NCBI GenBank assembly: GCA_964537285.1
Contig: CAZHZT010000106.1
Location: forward strand, 1-20,490
Reading direction: 5' to 3'
DNA from: CAZHZT01 sp964537285
GTDB taxonomy: Bacteria > Bacteroidota > Bacteroidia > Chitinophagales > Saprospiraceae
DNA length: 20,490 bases
The stretch's first letter is position 1; the number at the start of each line of letters is the position of its first letter. Of this stretch, positions 11,927-20,432 are shown one piece after another. Position numbers and translations under genes: made by a program. The notes under the pieces were generated by a model that made no database searches, was not told where the DNA came from, and saw only the letters and a list, made by a program, of their open reading frames with translations.

Positions 11927-14464
11927 TTATCGATGGATTAAAAACCTCTTTGTTTCCAGTAAGGCTCCTTCCGATTCAAATTGAATGACGTACCATCCTG
12001 CGTTCAAATTGTTCAAAGAAAGTATTTCAACACCTTCCGACATGCGCCCAGACAGGACTCTTTGTCCTAACAGGTTGGATACACTAAATGATACATCCGG
12101 GGAGTTATCGTTCGTGTATTCAATGTATAGCAAATTATTAGCTGGATTAGGATATACCTTGAAATGATTTTCCCCTGTGTAATCAGAAGTTTCTTCTAAA
12201 CCAGTGGGTGTATTCACAGGGAGCTCACTTCCAAATACGGGCCTCATCATGACTGATCCCAGAAATGAACCGGGGAAATCAGTAAAGGGGCTCCATTCTT
12301 GGGTGTTAAAAACATATCCAAAATTTCGGCCTTCGGGATGGTTTTTATCAAATCCTACCGTTATACCTGGATTATTTTGAGAATTCTGCTCCCATCCGAT
12401 ATAAAAATCACCTTGCGGAATGAATAATGGCTCAGGTTGATCGCCAAAGCGATCTAGCAGTAAATAGGTTGTGAAACCATGAAGGGTATCAAAAAGGACA
12501 TCCGGATAAAAAGGAGTAACAAAACCTGCAGTATATTCAGGCGTATCATCCAGCTCTCCAATCCATACATGCAGATTCATTAACTGCTTAGTCAGATCAG
12601 AAAAAGAATGTTGAAGCATCATCTGAATAGCTCTCAGGGAATCATCTTGTAGGGAGGTATACTTGACGGCTACCATCATGCCTTTTTTAAAGGTCGTTAG
12701 ATTCCGTTCAGCAGTGCCATCATCATAAGCGTAATAATTGCCAAGTACGGTATTTATGCGAACCGTATCATTCCGCTCTACACTTTCCAAATTAGCTTGA
12801 ATGGAACCAGAAACCACATTATATTCCGTTGTAAAAACATAATTTCCGGTGTCCGGATAATTATTTAAGAGTTGATTAATTAACGAATTTCGAACTACAT
12901 TGATGCTTTTTGAAGCCATTAGCTCCCCTCCAGCCTGAATATTCGGACCTCCATCGATCAAGGTTAGGGTATCCGGAAATAAATTAGGACTTCCGGGGAT
13001 GGCTTCTCTCAGGGAGAGCTGGCTACTTGTCGGGTTATTGGCAAAAGAACTATTATTCGCCACCCGGTAATTAAAATCCTCCACTAACAAACCACCCGGA
13101 TTAGTATAGAAATGGCTCCAGGGTATGGCCGCAAAGTCTTTTAATAACCTACTAGGTTTTTCAATGAACGTAAGATCTGAAAAAGATTGAGTCGGCGGTT
13201 GTGTATATCCATCCCGTAAGAGAACATAATCTACGTGCCACATACTGGACAAGCCCTTGTTGTTAGAAGAATTGCGAATACGAAACTGAAAACCATTGTA
13301 ATGATAGGATTCCGGCACCTGGATGCTTAAAAATTCAAATGGAGGTACTTGCTCTAAAGGTATCCCATCATTGCCCGGGAATTTTGAGAAAATGATCCAT
13401 CTGCCATCTGGTTGTTTAAATTCTACCACCAGAGAATCCTGATTAAGAGGAGGTAAACTATACCCTTTGATCTGATACCAAAACGAAAGATACACCTGAT
13501 CAGTTATATTTTCAAGATCCATATAAACCGATGTCAGGTAATCTGAAATGCCATATCCTCCTCCATAAGGGGTTCCCCCTTCGTCTACGCCATCGAAAGT
13601 CGCCATCCCTACCGAAGGCGGATTTCCTCCCAAAGTGCTGTTGACAAATGTATTTTTATCCAGCCAATACCTTTCTGCCGGATAAGGTCCTTCATAGGAA
13701 AAGTCATCGAAAAAAACCATATCCGCTGTAATAGAAAGGGTATCTTGTATGATCTTAAAAGGAAATTTGACGGTATCGACGGTGCAGTATCGATCAAAAA
13801 TAATGAGGCAAGCAGTGTCGAAGCCAGCAAAGCGCCGTGCCTTATAATACAGGGTATTTCCAAAACCAAAGCCTTCGCTGAGGGTAGAATCCTGGCATTC
13901 GATTCCCCAACCGGTTTGAAAGAAACCGGGCAGGTTAGTCGTATCTGCCTGTAAAAATATTTCTTCTTCCGCTTCAATCACTGTTAAAGGCTCTATAACG
14001 AGATCATTGGGCCGACTAATCACGTAGCAATAGGTGAAGGTATCACAAGTTCCGAGTGTGTCGCAAAACTGAACGGAAACCGTATCTTGTCCAAAGAATA
14101 CTCCGGGAGTGGCCGAAAAAAACAAGCAATTGGTATCCACGACTGCCTGACCATTTTCCGCTTGATCACAATCGAGACATACAAAGGCTCCGGCTCCGGG
14201 CCCTTGAGGGGGAAGCATACAAACTGTGTCCGTAGAGCCAGCTGTTACGCATCTAAAGTCATCCTCTCCGGATCTTCCTCCGGCTATGAAGTTCTGTGCG
14301 AAAGATGCTTTTAAAGACGAAAAGCGTTTTTCATCTTTTTTTTGTTGCTGTTGCTTAATTCCAAACAAAACGGGATTTCCGCCAAGAGCTGTTTCAGCGA
14401 TTTGAGCCAAAGTGGTTTGGGAGTTGATAAAGAACAATATTGCGAGCAATATTAAAAATCGCAT
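11927..14464 (-). CDS. Large secreted protein with T9SS type A sorting domain
   Basis: The 845-residue protein has a signal peptide (MRFLILLAILFFINSQTTLA, cut before Gln 21). A Cys-containing domain near residues 70-150 resembles bacterial Ig-like repeats. Next comes a jelly-roll-like region starting at DDFSYEGPYP (about residue 254) with aromatic beta strands, then long beta-rich segments. The C-terminal ~80 residues form a type A sorting domain beginning FKVYPNPANN with GWYVIQFES and ending KRFLIHR. It should cross the outer membrane through T9SS and be released or attached to the surface. No catalytic motif is visible; an adhesin or structural surface protein is plausible. It lies 44 bases after the PASTA gene on the same strand, so it may belong to that transcript. 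No clear terminator follows. Confidence 0.85.
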   Translation of the reverse strand: MRFLILLAILFFINSQTTLAQIAETALGGNPVLFGIKQQQQKKDEKRFSSLKASFAQNFIAGGRSGEDDFRCVTAGSTDTVCMLPPQGPGAGAFVCLDCDQAENGQAVVDTNCLFFSATPGVFFGQDTVSVQFCDTLGTCDTFTYCYVISRPNDLVIEPLTVIEAEEEIFLQADTTNLPGFFQTGWGIECQDSTLSEGFGFGNTLYYKARRFAGFDTACLIIFDRYCTVDTVKFPFKIIQDTLSITADMVFFDDFSYEGPYPAERYWLDKNTFVNSTLGGNPPSVGMATFDGVDEGGTPYGGGYGISDYLTSVYMDLENITDQVYLSFWYQIKGYSLPPLNQDSLVVEFKQPDGRWIIFSKFPGNDGIPLEQVPPFEFLSIQVPESYHYNGFQFRIRNSSNNKGLSSMWHVDYVLLRDGYTQPPTQSFSDLTFIEKPSRLLKDFAAIPWSHFYTNPGGLLVEDFNYRVANNSSFANNPTSSQLSLREAIPGSPNLFPDTLTLIDGGPNIQAGGELMASKSINVVRNSLINQLLNNYPDTGNYVFTTEYNVVSGSIQANLESVERNDTVRINTVLGNYYAYDDGTAERNLTTFKKGMMVAVKYTSLQDDSLRAIQMMLQHSFSDLTKQLMNLHVWIGELDDTPEYTAGFVTPFYPDVLFDTLHGFTTYLLLDRFGDQPEPLFIPQGDFYIGWEQNSQNNPGITVGFDKNHPEGRNFGYVFNTQEWSPFTDFPGSFLGSVMMRPVFGSELPVNTPTGLEETSDYTGENHFKVYPNPANNLLYIEYTNDNSPDVSFSVSNLLGQRVLSGRMSEGVEILSLNNLNAGWYVIQFESEGALLETKRFLIHR

Positions 14465-14508
14465 AGTTTTTTAATTTTAAATTATAGTTCTTTGCCCTGA
14501 CAGGCGTT

Positions 14509-15393
14509 TTAAAAGTTATTATCAGAAGAATCACTACTCTCAACCGGGCAACCGGGAGGACGTTCCTGAGTCAAATAAACAGATACAAAGCTTCCTTTTG
14601 GAATTTTTTCATTAGGATTAAACTCAGGGGTTTGTTTATATACGTATGCCATATTCGGATCATATACCCCGGTATCTTCAAATACATCCCCAAGGTTCAG
14701 TTCAGAGGAAGATAAAATAAACCGGACTCCGTCCATTCGTTTACATACTAAATCAGGAATGTCAGCTTCGTTGCTTTTATCTTTTGAAATAACAAATTCG
14801 ATAAGGCTGCCTTCGGGGGCATTGAACCCCTCATTCACTTTTTCTCTGATATTCTCTCCATCGAAGTACATTTCAATAATGGTATTTTCAGCCATTCGCG
14901 TATTGTAAACAGAATCTTTCACGATCACTTCGAAACCTAAATCCTCGAGTCTTTTGGAATAATAAACGAAGTTATCTTGCCCACCTCTTTCCATTTTTGG
15001 AAGTTCGACTTCCTTAGGAACTATTTTGGTTATTTTCAGATAAATATTACGGTTTTTCTTAACTCTAGAGTACGGAGGAGGATTTTGCTTTTTTATAATC
15101 AGGGCACTATCCTTGATGTATTCCGTAGAATCGTCAATAATGAGATTGAAATTGCGCTTTTTGGCCATTTTTAAAGCATCGTAATAATACATTTCCTCAT
15201 AATTGTGCACTTGTACCGTTTCACCGTGGTTGGTATAGCAGTGGAGCCAACCAAAGATCAGTGATATTACAAGCCCGCCGACGGCTAATAGTAGCAGGAA
15301 ATTTTTAATAAAAATCCAACTGGCCAGAAAGTAGAGAATCTCAAGGAGGATTCCTTTAATTCTCTTCCACAGATTGAGTAAGCGATCTTTCAT
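14509..15393 (-). CDS. Membrane-anchored protein with three PASTA domains
   Basis: The 294-residue product has a short basic cytoplasmic N terminus (MKDRLLNLWKRIKG), one membrane helix at about residues 28-50, and an extracytoplasmic part of three PASTA-like repeats at roughly 57-125, 126-200 and 205-280. Each carries the PASTA alternation of a helix and a final basic-Gly-strand motif (KKNRNIYLKITK, PEGSLIEFVISK, PKGSFVSVYLTQ). PASTA domains bind peptidoglycan stem peptides or beta-lactams. No kinase or transpeptidase domain is attached. The frame extends to a TTG at 15402, but the ATG at 15393 is preferred. The coding region overlaps the end of the Ddl gene by 38 bases, indicating translational coupling with D-Ala-D-Ala synthesis. 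A role in cell-wall sensing or scaffolding is inferred from this pairing. Confidence 0.85.
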   Translation of the reverse strand: MKDRLLNLWKRIKGILLEILYFLASWIFIKNFLLLLAVGGLVISLIFGWLHCYTNHGETVQVHNYEEMYYYDALKMAKKRNFNLIIDDSTEYIKDSALIIKKQNPPPYSRVKKNRNIYLKITKIVPKEVELPKMERGGQDNFVYYSKRLEDLGFEVIVKDSVYNTRMAENTIIEMYFDGENIREKVNEGFNAPEGSLIEFVISKDKSNEADIPDLVCKRMDGVRFILSSSELNLGDVFEDTGVYDPNMAYVYKQTPEFNPNEKIPKGSFVSVYLTQERPPGCPVESSDSSDNNF

Positions 15394-18064
15394 AAAAAGC
15401 AAATTCCAGTATTTGATCTATAAATTGATAGGGTTTGAATCCTTTAATAGCTGCCTGATGGAAGATACAAGTGGCTGGGGTCATTCCCGGCAGAGAGTTA
15501 ACTTCAATAATAATGGTCTCCACTTTGCCATCTGCATAGATTCTTACAAAAGCATCGATCCTGGCGTATCCTTTAACGCCTAGTATTTGAGCGGCCCGGC
15601 CAATATCCGCCTTTACCTGCTCTGCCACCATTTGGTAAGCTTCTTCAGTTTTTCCAAATCGAGCAGGTGTAATGTTCTGGCCTTCTCCAGCTAAAAACTT
15701 TTCTTCTAAAGAAAGTACTTCGCCAAGTGCCAATGCTTCTGAAGGCTCGAGCACTTCATATTTGAGTACGTCCTTTTCGTAGCGCGTCATCAAGCCTACC
15801 GTTACCTCCATAAAGCGCTCAGCCTCGCCTTTTGTAATTAACGACTCAATTAAAGCTTCCTGTTTGATAGGGAACTCTTCTTTTTCGTTCATTTGTAAAA
15901 TAGCTAGCAAACTTTCTTCAATCTCTTCCTTTTCCCTGAATATCGTTTTGAAGTAAGCCCTTAATTGATCGCTGTTTTTAATCATCTTCACCGCTGAGCT
16001 ACACCCGTCATCCACGGGTTTAGCTATTAGAGGAAAAGAGAAAGACTCCCGGAGTTCTGAAAGCAAAAGATCCGGATCTGCCAGAAAGGCCTCTTTTTTC
16101 ACCAGTTTTTGCTGAGCTACTGTAAAGCCTTCTCTCGCAAGCCTTCTCAGTGTCTCATATTTATTAATGGTGACCCCTGAAGAAAGTGGCCCGGAGCCAT
16201 TGTAAGGCAGCCCTACACGTTCTAATTCCTTTTGAATGGTTCCGTCCTCACCCGGTCTGCCGTGCAAACCTACAAAAACTCCATCAGCCTTTTTTGCCAG
16301 TTCTTCAAAAGTTAGGGCTTGGGGCTCGAAAACGACATCCGATGAAGCGTATTTTTGAGTAATTTCGATACACTTTTCTCTAATGTCATTAATCACGGGA
16401 TGAACACTGAAATTAGTGATCTTGTCTTTTATGTCATCAGCATTATCCTTTAATAATAGGTTGATAGGAATTTGATACAAACTATATTCGGAAGCTGTTC
16501 CGTGAAGAAAAACGGGAATAGGTTCGTATTTATCTGAACTGGATAATTTTTCAAAAATATTCCGGCCGCTTTCTACCGAAATATGGCGCTCAAAGGAATA
16601 ACCTCCAAGAATTACAGCAATTTTTTTTCTTGTTGAAGCTGTTTTATGTTCTTGCTTGAGCGCTTGATCCAGTTTTTCAAGCAGTACATCATAAGGCTTC
16701 CTTGAAAGAGCATTCCACAAACGCTCCTGAATTGAGATTCGGACAATGTAAGTCAAGAACTGAGATGGATTCAAACCTATTTCCGCTGCCTGATGAAAGA
16801 AAAAGGAGGAAGGGAGCATCCCTGAAGTCGTATTCGGATCATTAAGGATGATCTTTTTGTCTTCGGTAATGAACCCGTCAATACGAGCATATGTATTGAA
16901 CTCAAAGAAATGAAAGAGCCGCTCGCATTCTTTTCTAATGGCCTGAATATCTTCCTCAGGAAGTTTAATAGGCGTTTCTTTTCGGGACATTCCCGGCAGA
17001 TATTTGGAGCGGTAATCAAATACTTCTCCTCCTTTCACGATTTCAGTGGGTGGTAGAGCGACCGCTCCTCCATCTTCTTGTCGAATTACTATACAGGAAA
17101 ATTCTTTGCCCCTGATGAAAGATTCGACGACGACCAACTGCTCGGTCAGCCAGCTTTGAAGCAAAACATTTTCCACTTTCTTTTCAAAAAGTGCTTCCAG
17201 CCTGATCAAAAGCTTTTCAGGATGATAAATGGTTTCCTTTTCCTTGGAATGAACTAACTCCATCGGGAATCCCAGGCCTTCCCTGATATCGGTCCAATGT
17301 TGTATATGAGCTACTTTTTGGTCTTTATCCAATGCTTTCCAAGATTCCCCGGAGATCTTTTTTTGAAAAAATGCTTTATCGATGGATTCTCTGAACCCTT
17401 CTATCCCAAGGTCTTCATTAATTATCGAAACACCTATTGAAGAGCCTTGGTTTGCCGGTCGAATAACCATTGGAAACCCTATTCGATGAACGGACTTCTG
17501 GAAAAACGCCTCCGTTCTGTCCTCCGACCAGTCTTCTTTTTTGATAATAAGCACTTCCGGAGATTCAAAGCCGGCGGATTTCATCAGTTTCTTTTGAAAT
17601 GCTTTATCCATGCCAATAGAACAAGGCCTCAGCCCACTCCCGGTGTAAGGAATATTCAGGCTTTCCAGCAAACCCTGCACCTGCCCGTCTTCGCCAAACT
17701 CCCCATGTAAAGCAAGAAAAGCAAAATCGATTAAACCGGCCAATTCCTCTATATCGACGGGACGCCCTACTGCGTGTAACATCTTTCGTTGCAATTCTTC
17801 AGATAAGCCTGCAATAGATTCACTATAAATTTGAAATCCATTCGGCGATTCCGGCAAGAAAGCTGCCGGCGGAAAAAAGTCCCGTATGGTTCCTTTATAA
17901 ATGTAGGACCATTCTAACAAAATGAACCGACGGAGCCCATCTATAAAAATAGGCACCGGCTCAAAAAGAGTTTTATCTAAGTTATCGTACACGGTACGCC
18001 CTCCGGCGAAAGAAATCTCTCGCTCCCGGGAAGGCCCGCCAAAAAATATTCCAACCTTTATCAT
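15356..18064 (-). CDS. Tandem (double-length) D-alanine-D-alanine ligase
   Basis: Ddl joins two D-Ala with ATP for peptidoglycan stem peptides. At 902 residues this protein is about three times a standard Ddl and contains two ATP-grasp ligase modules. Module 1 (about 1-450) has GGPSREREIS (9-18), HGEFGEDG (120-127), RPANQGSSIGV (202-212), FDYRSKY in the omega loop, YARIDGF (392-398) and NDPNTTSGM (408-416), plus an insertion around 230-310. Module 2 (about 480-902) has GGYSFERHIS, HGRPGEDG, KPVDDGCSSAV, YARIDAF and EVNSLPGMT (854-862). Module 1 has Arg for the ATP-binding Lys before the GSS loop and Asp for the metal-binding Glu of EVN. Module 2 keeps these but has CSS for GSS and lacks the Tyr loop. 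The frame is open to a TTG at 18082; ATG 18064 starts the homologous IKVGIFFGG. It overlaps the PASTA gene downstream. Confidence 0.9.
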   Translation of the reverse strand: MIKVGIFFGGPSREREISFAGGRTVYDNLDKTLFEPVPIFIDGLRRFILLEWSYIYKGTIRDFFPPAAFLPESPNGFQIYSESIAGLSEELQRKMLHAVGRPVDIEELAGLIDFAFLALHGEFGEDGQVQGLLESLNIPYTGSGLRPCSIGMDKAFQKKLMKSAGFESPEVLIIKKEDWSEDRTEAFFQKSVHRIGFPMVIRPANQGSSIGVSIINEDLGIEGFRESIDKAFFQKKISGESWKALDKDQKVAHIQHWTDIREGLGFPMELVHSKEKETIYHPEKLLIRLEALFEKKVENVLLQSWLTEQLVVVESFIRGKEFSCIVIRQEDGGAVALPPTEIVKGGEVFDYRSKYLPGMSRKETPIKLPEEDIQAIRKECERLFHFFEFNTYARIDGFITEDKKIILNDPNTTSGMLPSSFFFHQAAEIGLNPSQFLTYIVRISIQERLWNALSRKPYDVLLEKLDQALKQEHKTASTRKKIAVILGGYSFERHISVESGRNIFEKLSSSDKYEPIPVFLHGTASEYSLYQIPINLLLKDNADDIKDKITNFSVHPVINDIREKCIEITQKYASSDVVFEPQALTFEELAKKADGVFVGLHGRPGEDGTIQKELERVGLPYNGSGPLSSGVTINKYETLRRLAREGFTVAQQKLVKKEAFLADPDLLLSELRESFSFPLIAKPVDDGCSSAVKMIKNSDQLRAYFKTIFREKEEIEESLLAILQMNEKEEFPIKQEALIESLITKGEAERFMEVTVGLMTRYEKDVLKYEVLEPSEALALGEVLSLEEKFLAGEGQNITPARFGKTEEAYQMVAEQVKADIGRAAQILGVKGYARIDAFVRIYADGKVETIIIEVNSLPGMTPATCIFHQAAIKGFKPYQFIDQILEFAFYERSLTQSVEEN

Positions 18065-18092
18065 AAAAAAACTTTTATGCAATTAACGATTA

Positions 18093-18209
18093 GCGGTTAA
18101 CGGGGAACGGGGAACGGGGAACGGTTAACGGTTAACGAAAACTTCTTTTCCCGTTCCCCGTTCCCCGTTGACCGTTTCCGTTAACCGTTCCCCGTTGACC
18201 GTTAACCGC
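18093..18209. repeat. Heptamer-array palindrome between the ddl and MATE genes
   Basis: The left arm reads as 7-base units GGTTAAC, GGGGAAC, GGGGAAC, GGGGAAC, GGTTAAC, GGTTAAC. After ACTTCTTTT the right arm carries inverted units GTTCCCC, GTTCCCC, GTTGACC, GTTTCC, GTTAACC, GTTCCCC, GTTGACC and GTTAACC. The outer ends GCGGTTAAC and GTTAACCGC are exact complements. It lies in the spacer between divergent genes, so it could touch both promoters. Same family as 1624-1717. Confidence 0.88.
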
Positions 18210-18306
18210 AAAGTTACGCCCTTCCAAACGAAAAAATCAATTGAACATTGTTTTCTTTGCACTGGATAAAAATAATCAAGGGAGCTATCCCTAAAAAGTT
18301 ACGGTT

Positions 18307-19599
18307 TTGAATAAAGAAATACTTAGGCTGGCTATTCCGAATATATTGAGCAATTTATCTGTTCCGCTGCTAAGTTCCGTGGACACCGCCCTGATGGGCC
18401 ATCTATCTGAATTACATATCGGAGCGGTCGGTGTTGGGAGCATGCTATTTAACATTATCTATTGGAATTTCGTTTTTTTGAGGATGGGCACTACGGGCAT
18501 CACAGCCCAGGCTTATGGTAAAGCGTCAAAAGCTGAAATGGTACATACCTTGGCCCGGGCCATTACAGTTGTTACTGTAATTTCCCTCCTTATTTTGCTT
18601 TTACAAGGACTCATTGGGCAGGCAGGTTTTTACTGGATGAATGTTGCCGATAATCAGCAACCATTTGTGAGCAGATATTTTTTCATTCGAATATGGGCAG
18701 TTCCGGCGACATTAGGGATGTATGTTTTTTTTGGATGGTATCTTGGAATGCAAAATGCCATTTTCCCATTACTATTGACCCTTGCCATTAATGTCATCAA
18801 TATTGTTTTAAGTTTCCTATTGGTATACCGTTTTGATATGGATGTAGATGGGGTAGCCTGGGCAACGGTCATTGCGCAATATTCAGGATTACTATTCGCT
18901 TTCGGTTTGTTTTTTTATAAATACAGGCATCTTTTACATTCATTTAAATTTAAGCTGGTTTTAGAAATAAATTCTCTAAAAAGGTTTTTGGTTATCAATT
19001 CTGATATATTTGTAAGAACCCTTTGTCTTACTGCCGCTTATGGGATTTTCTTTAGCCAGGCTTCTATTTATGGCAGTACGATATTGGCAGTAAATGTTAT
19101 TTTGTTACAATTTATTGCCTGGATGACTTATGCTATGGATGGATTTGCCTTTGCTGCCGAGAGTTTGGTAGGAAAATATACCGGAGCTCAAAACCGATCA
19201 CAATTATTTAAGGCAATGAAATACTCTGTTGCCTGGGGAGTAGGAGTTGCTTGCCTTTTTTCGATAAGTTATGGCCTATTTGGCAAATTACTGCTCCCTA
19301 TATTCACCAGTGATGCAGAGCTGATGCAAAGTTGTCATCCCTATTTGATATGGGTGATCATTTTTCCGCTGGCAGCAGTAGCTTCTTTCATGCTCGACGG
19401 CATATTCATAGGCCTTACTGCTTCAAAATCCATGAGAAATAGTATGGCATTTGCCTTGATCTTTTTTTTAGAGGCTTTTTATATTTTTAACCCAGGTTTT
19501 GGCAATCATGGATTATGGCTCGCATTTTCTGTATTTTTGCTTTCCAGGGGCTTGGTCCAGGGCATAATGTTTTGGAATAGCGGCACCCGTTTAAATTAA
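18307..19599 (+). CDS. MATE family efflux transporter (DinF-like)
   Basis: This is a Na+- or H+-coupled multidrug/organic-cation exporter of the MATE family, in the cytoplasmic membrane. The 430 residues contain about 12 hydrophobic helices in two six-helix halves. The N-terminal half has the typical LAIPNILSNLSVPLLSSVDT and ALMGHL segment, followed by GITAQAYGK; the second half has AMDGFAFAAESLVGKYTGA. These are closest to the DinF subgroup. The start is a TTG at 18307, because the family homology begins with NKEILRLAIPN and no in-frame ATG is available upstream. Ten bases separate its stop from the phosphopantetheinyl transferase ATG, so they are an operon. The spacer from ddl contains the heptamer palindrome; no clear promoter is seen. 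Confidence 0.92.
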   Translation: MNKEILRLAIPNILSNLSVPLLSSVDTALMGHLSELHIGAVGVGSMLFNIIYWNFVFLRMGTTGITAQAYGKASKAEMVHTLARAITVVTVISLLILLLQGLIGQAGFYWMNVADNQQPFVSRYFFIRIWAVPATLGMYVFFGWYLGMQNAIFPLLLTLAINVINIVLSFLLVYRFDMDVDGVAWATVIAQYSGLLFAFGLFFYKYRHLLHSFKFKLVLEINSLKRFLVINSDIFVRTLCLTAAYGIFFSQASIYGSTILAVNVILLQFIAWMTYAMDGFAFAAESLVGKYTGAQNRSQLFKAMKYSVAWGVGVACLFSISYGLFGKLLLPIFTSDAELMQSCHPYLIWVIIFPLAAVASFMLDGIFIGLTASKSMRNSMAFALIFFLEAFYIFNPGFGNHGLWLAFSVFLLSRGLVQGIMFWNSGTRLN

Positions 19600-19609
19600 A
19601 AAAACGCCC

Positions 19610-20269
19610 ATGCCTTTACTTTTGCAAAGACAGCTCATACCGCATGGACATCTAGGAGTGTGGAAAATTGAGGAAACAGAAGACTTTTTCCTGAGAAAAA
19701 TGGAGCTTCACCCTAAGGAAGAAGAACAATTAATGACTATTAAAGGAAGAAAGCGCCTTGAGTGGCTGTCCGGACGATGGCTATTGCACATGATGTCGGG
19801 CCGGGAAATTAGAGGAGCCTGCCTGAAGGATGAATATGGGAAGCCTTATCTTACGGACTCGGAATACCACATTTCGATAAGTCACTCTCATGGACTAGCA
19901 ACCGTCATTGCTTCCCCTATACTGGTAGGAGTAGATATTCAGTTTTTGGTGGAAAAAATAACGCGCATTCAGCATAAATTCGTTTGCCCGGCAGAAGCTG
20001 CTTGTATAGAAGAACATTCGAAACTAGAGCAATTACATATCATTTGGGGGGCCAAAGAAGTGTTGTATAAAGCCTTTGGGCGCCGACAATTAGATTTCAA
20101 AGCACATATGCGCATAGAGCCCTTTAAATATGATGAGAAGGGAGGAAAATTAAAGGGTTTCCTCCAAAAGCATCACGAAAAACAGGTATTTGACCTGTCT
20201 TACAAACGTATTGAGGATCACATTCTGGTATATGGAACAGAACGGACTAAAAATATGTCTTCTAAGTAG
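19610..20269 (+). CDS. 4'-phosphopantetheinyl transferase superfamily protein
   Basis: This enzyme transfers the phosphopantetheine arm of CoA to a Ser of acyl- or peptidyl-carrier proteins. The 219-residue, Sfp/HetI-type length and motifs fit: ISISHSHG (88-95), LVGVDIQ with metal ligand Asp 109, and WGAKEVLYKAFG (146-157) with Glu 150 and Lys 149 and 154. In many Bacteroidota such a protein also serves as the ACP-activating enzyme in place of AcpS, so it may be essential here. It follows the MATE gene by 10 bases. If it activates a synthase for a small molecule, the MATE protein would be a natural exporter, but no synthase is in the window. A long hairpin follows 29 bases after its stop. Confidence 0.9.
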   Translation: MPLLLQRQLIPHGHLGVWKIEETEDFFLRKMELHPKEEEQLMTIKGRKRLEWLSGRWLLHMMSGREIRGACLKDEYGKPYLTDSEYHISISHSHGLATVIASPILVGVDIQFLVEKITRIQHKFVCPAEAACIEEHSKLEQLHIIWGAKEVLYKAFGRRQLDFKAHMRIEPFKYDEKGGKLKGFLQKHHEKQVFDLSYKRIEDHILVYGTERTKNMSSK

Positions 20270-20298
20270 TTCACGGAATTAAAAGGTTTTTCAATTAG

Positions 20299-20352
20299 AG
20301 ATCGACACTTTTTTGGGATTTTTCGAAGAAAATCCCAAAAAAGTGTCGATCT
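20299..20352. terminator. Perfect 24-bp-stem hairpin after the phosphopantetheinyl transferase gene
   Basis: AGATCGACACTTTTTTGGGA with the following TTTT pairs without mismatch to its mirrored arm across TCGAAG. It begins 29 bases after the stop codon, so it can end the MATE operon transcript. It has no T-run after the stem and its core is GC-poor, so it may instead be a palindromic repeat similar in design to those at 5305 and 8901. Confidence 0.6.
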
Positions 20353-20432
20353 ACAAACAAAAAATGCTTCTACAAAGGGCAGCGATAGTTTATAAGTCTA
20401 TTTTCGATTGTAAGCACTTGATAAATAAATGG

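Noticed and set aside
18065..18082. Longer Ddl start (TTG at 18082)
   Set aside because: It adds six residues before the homologous IKVGIFFGG; the ATG at 18064 fits the family N terminus.
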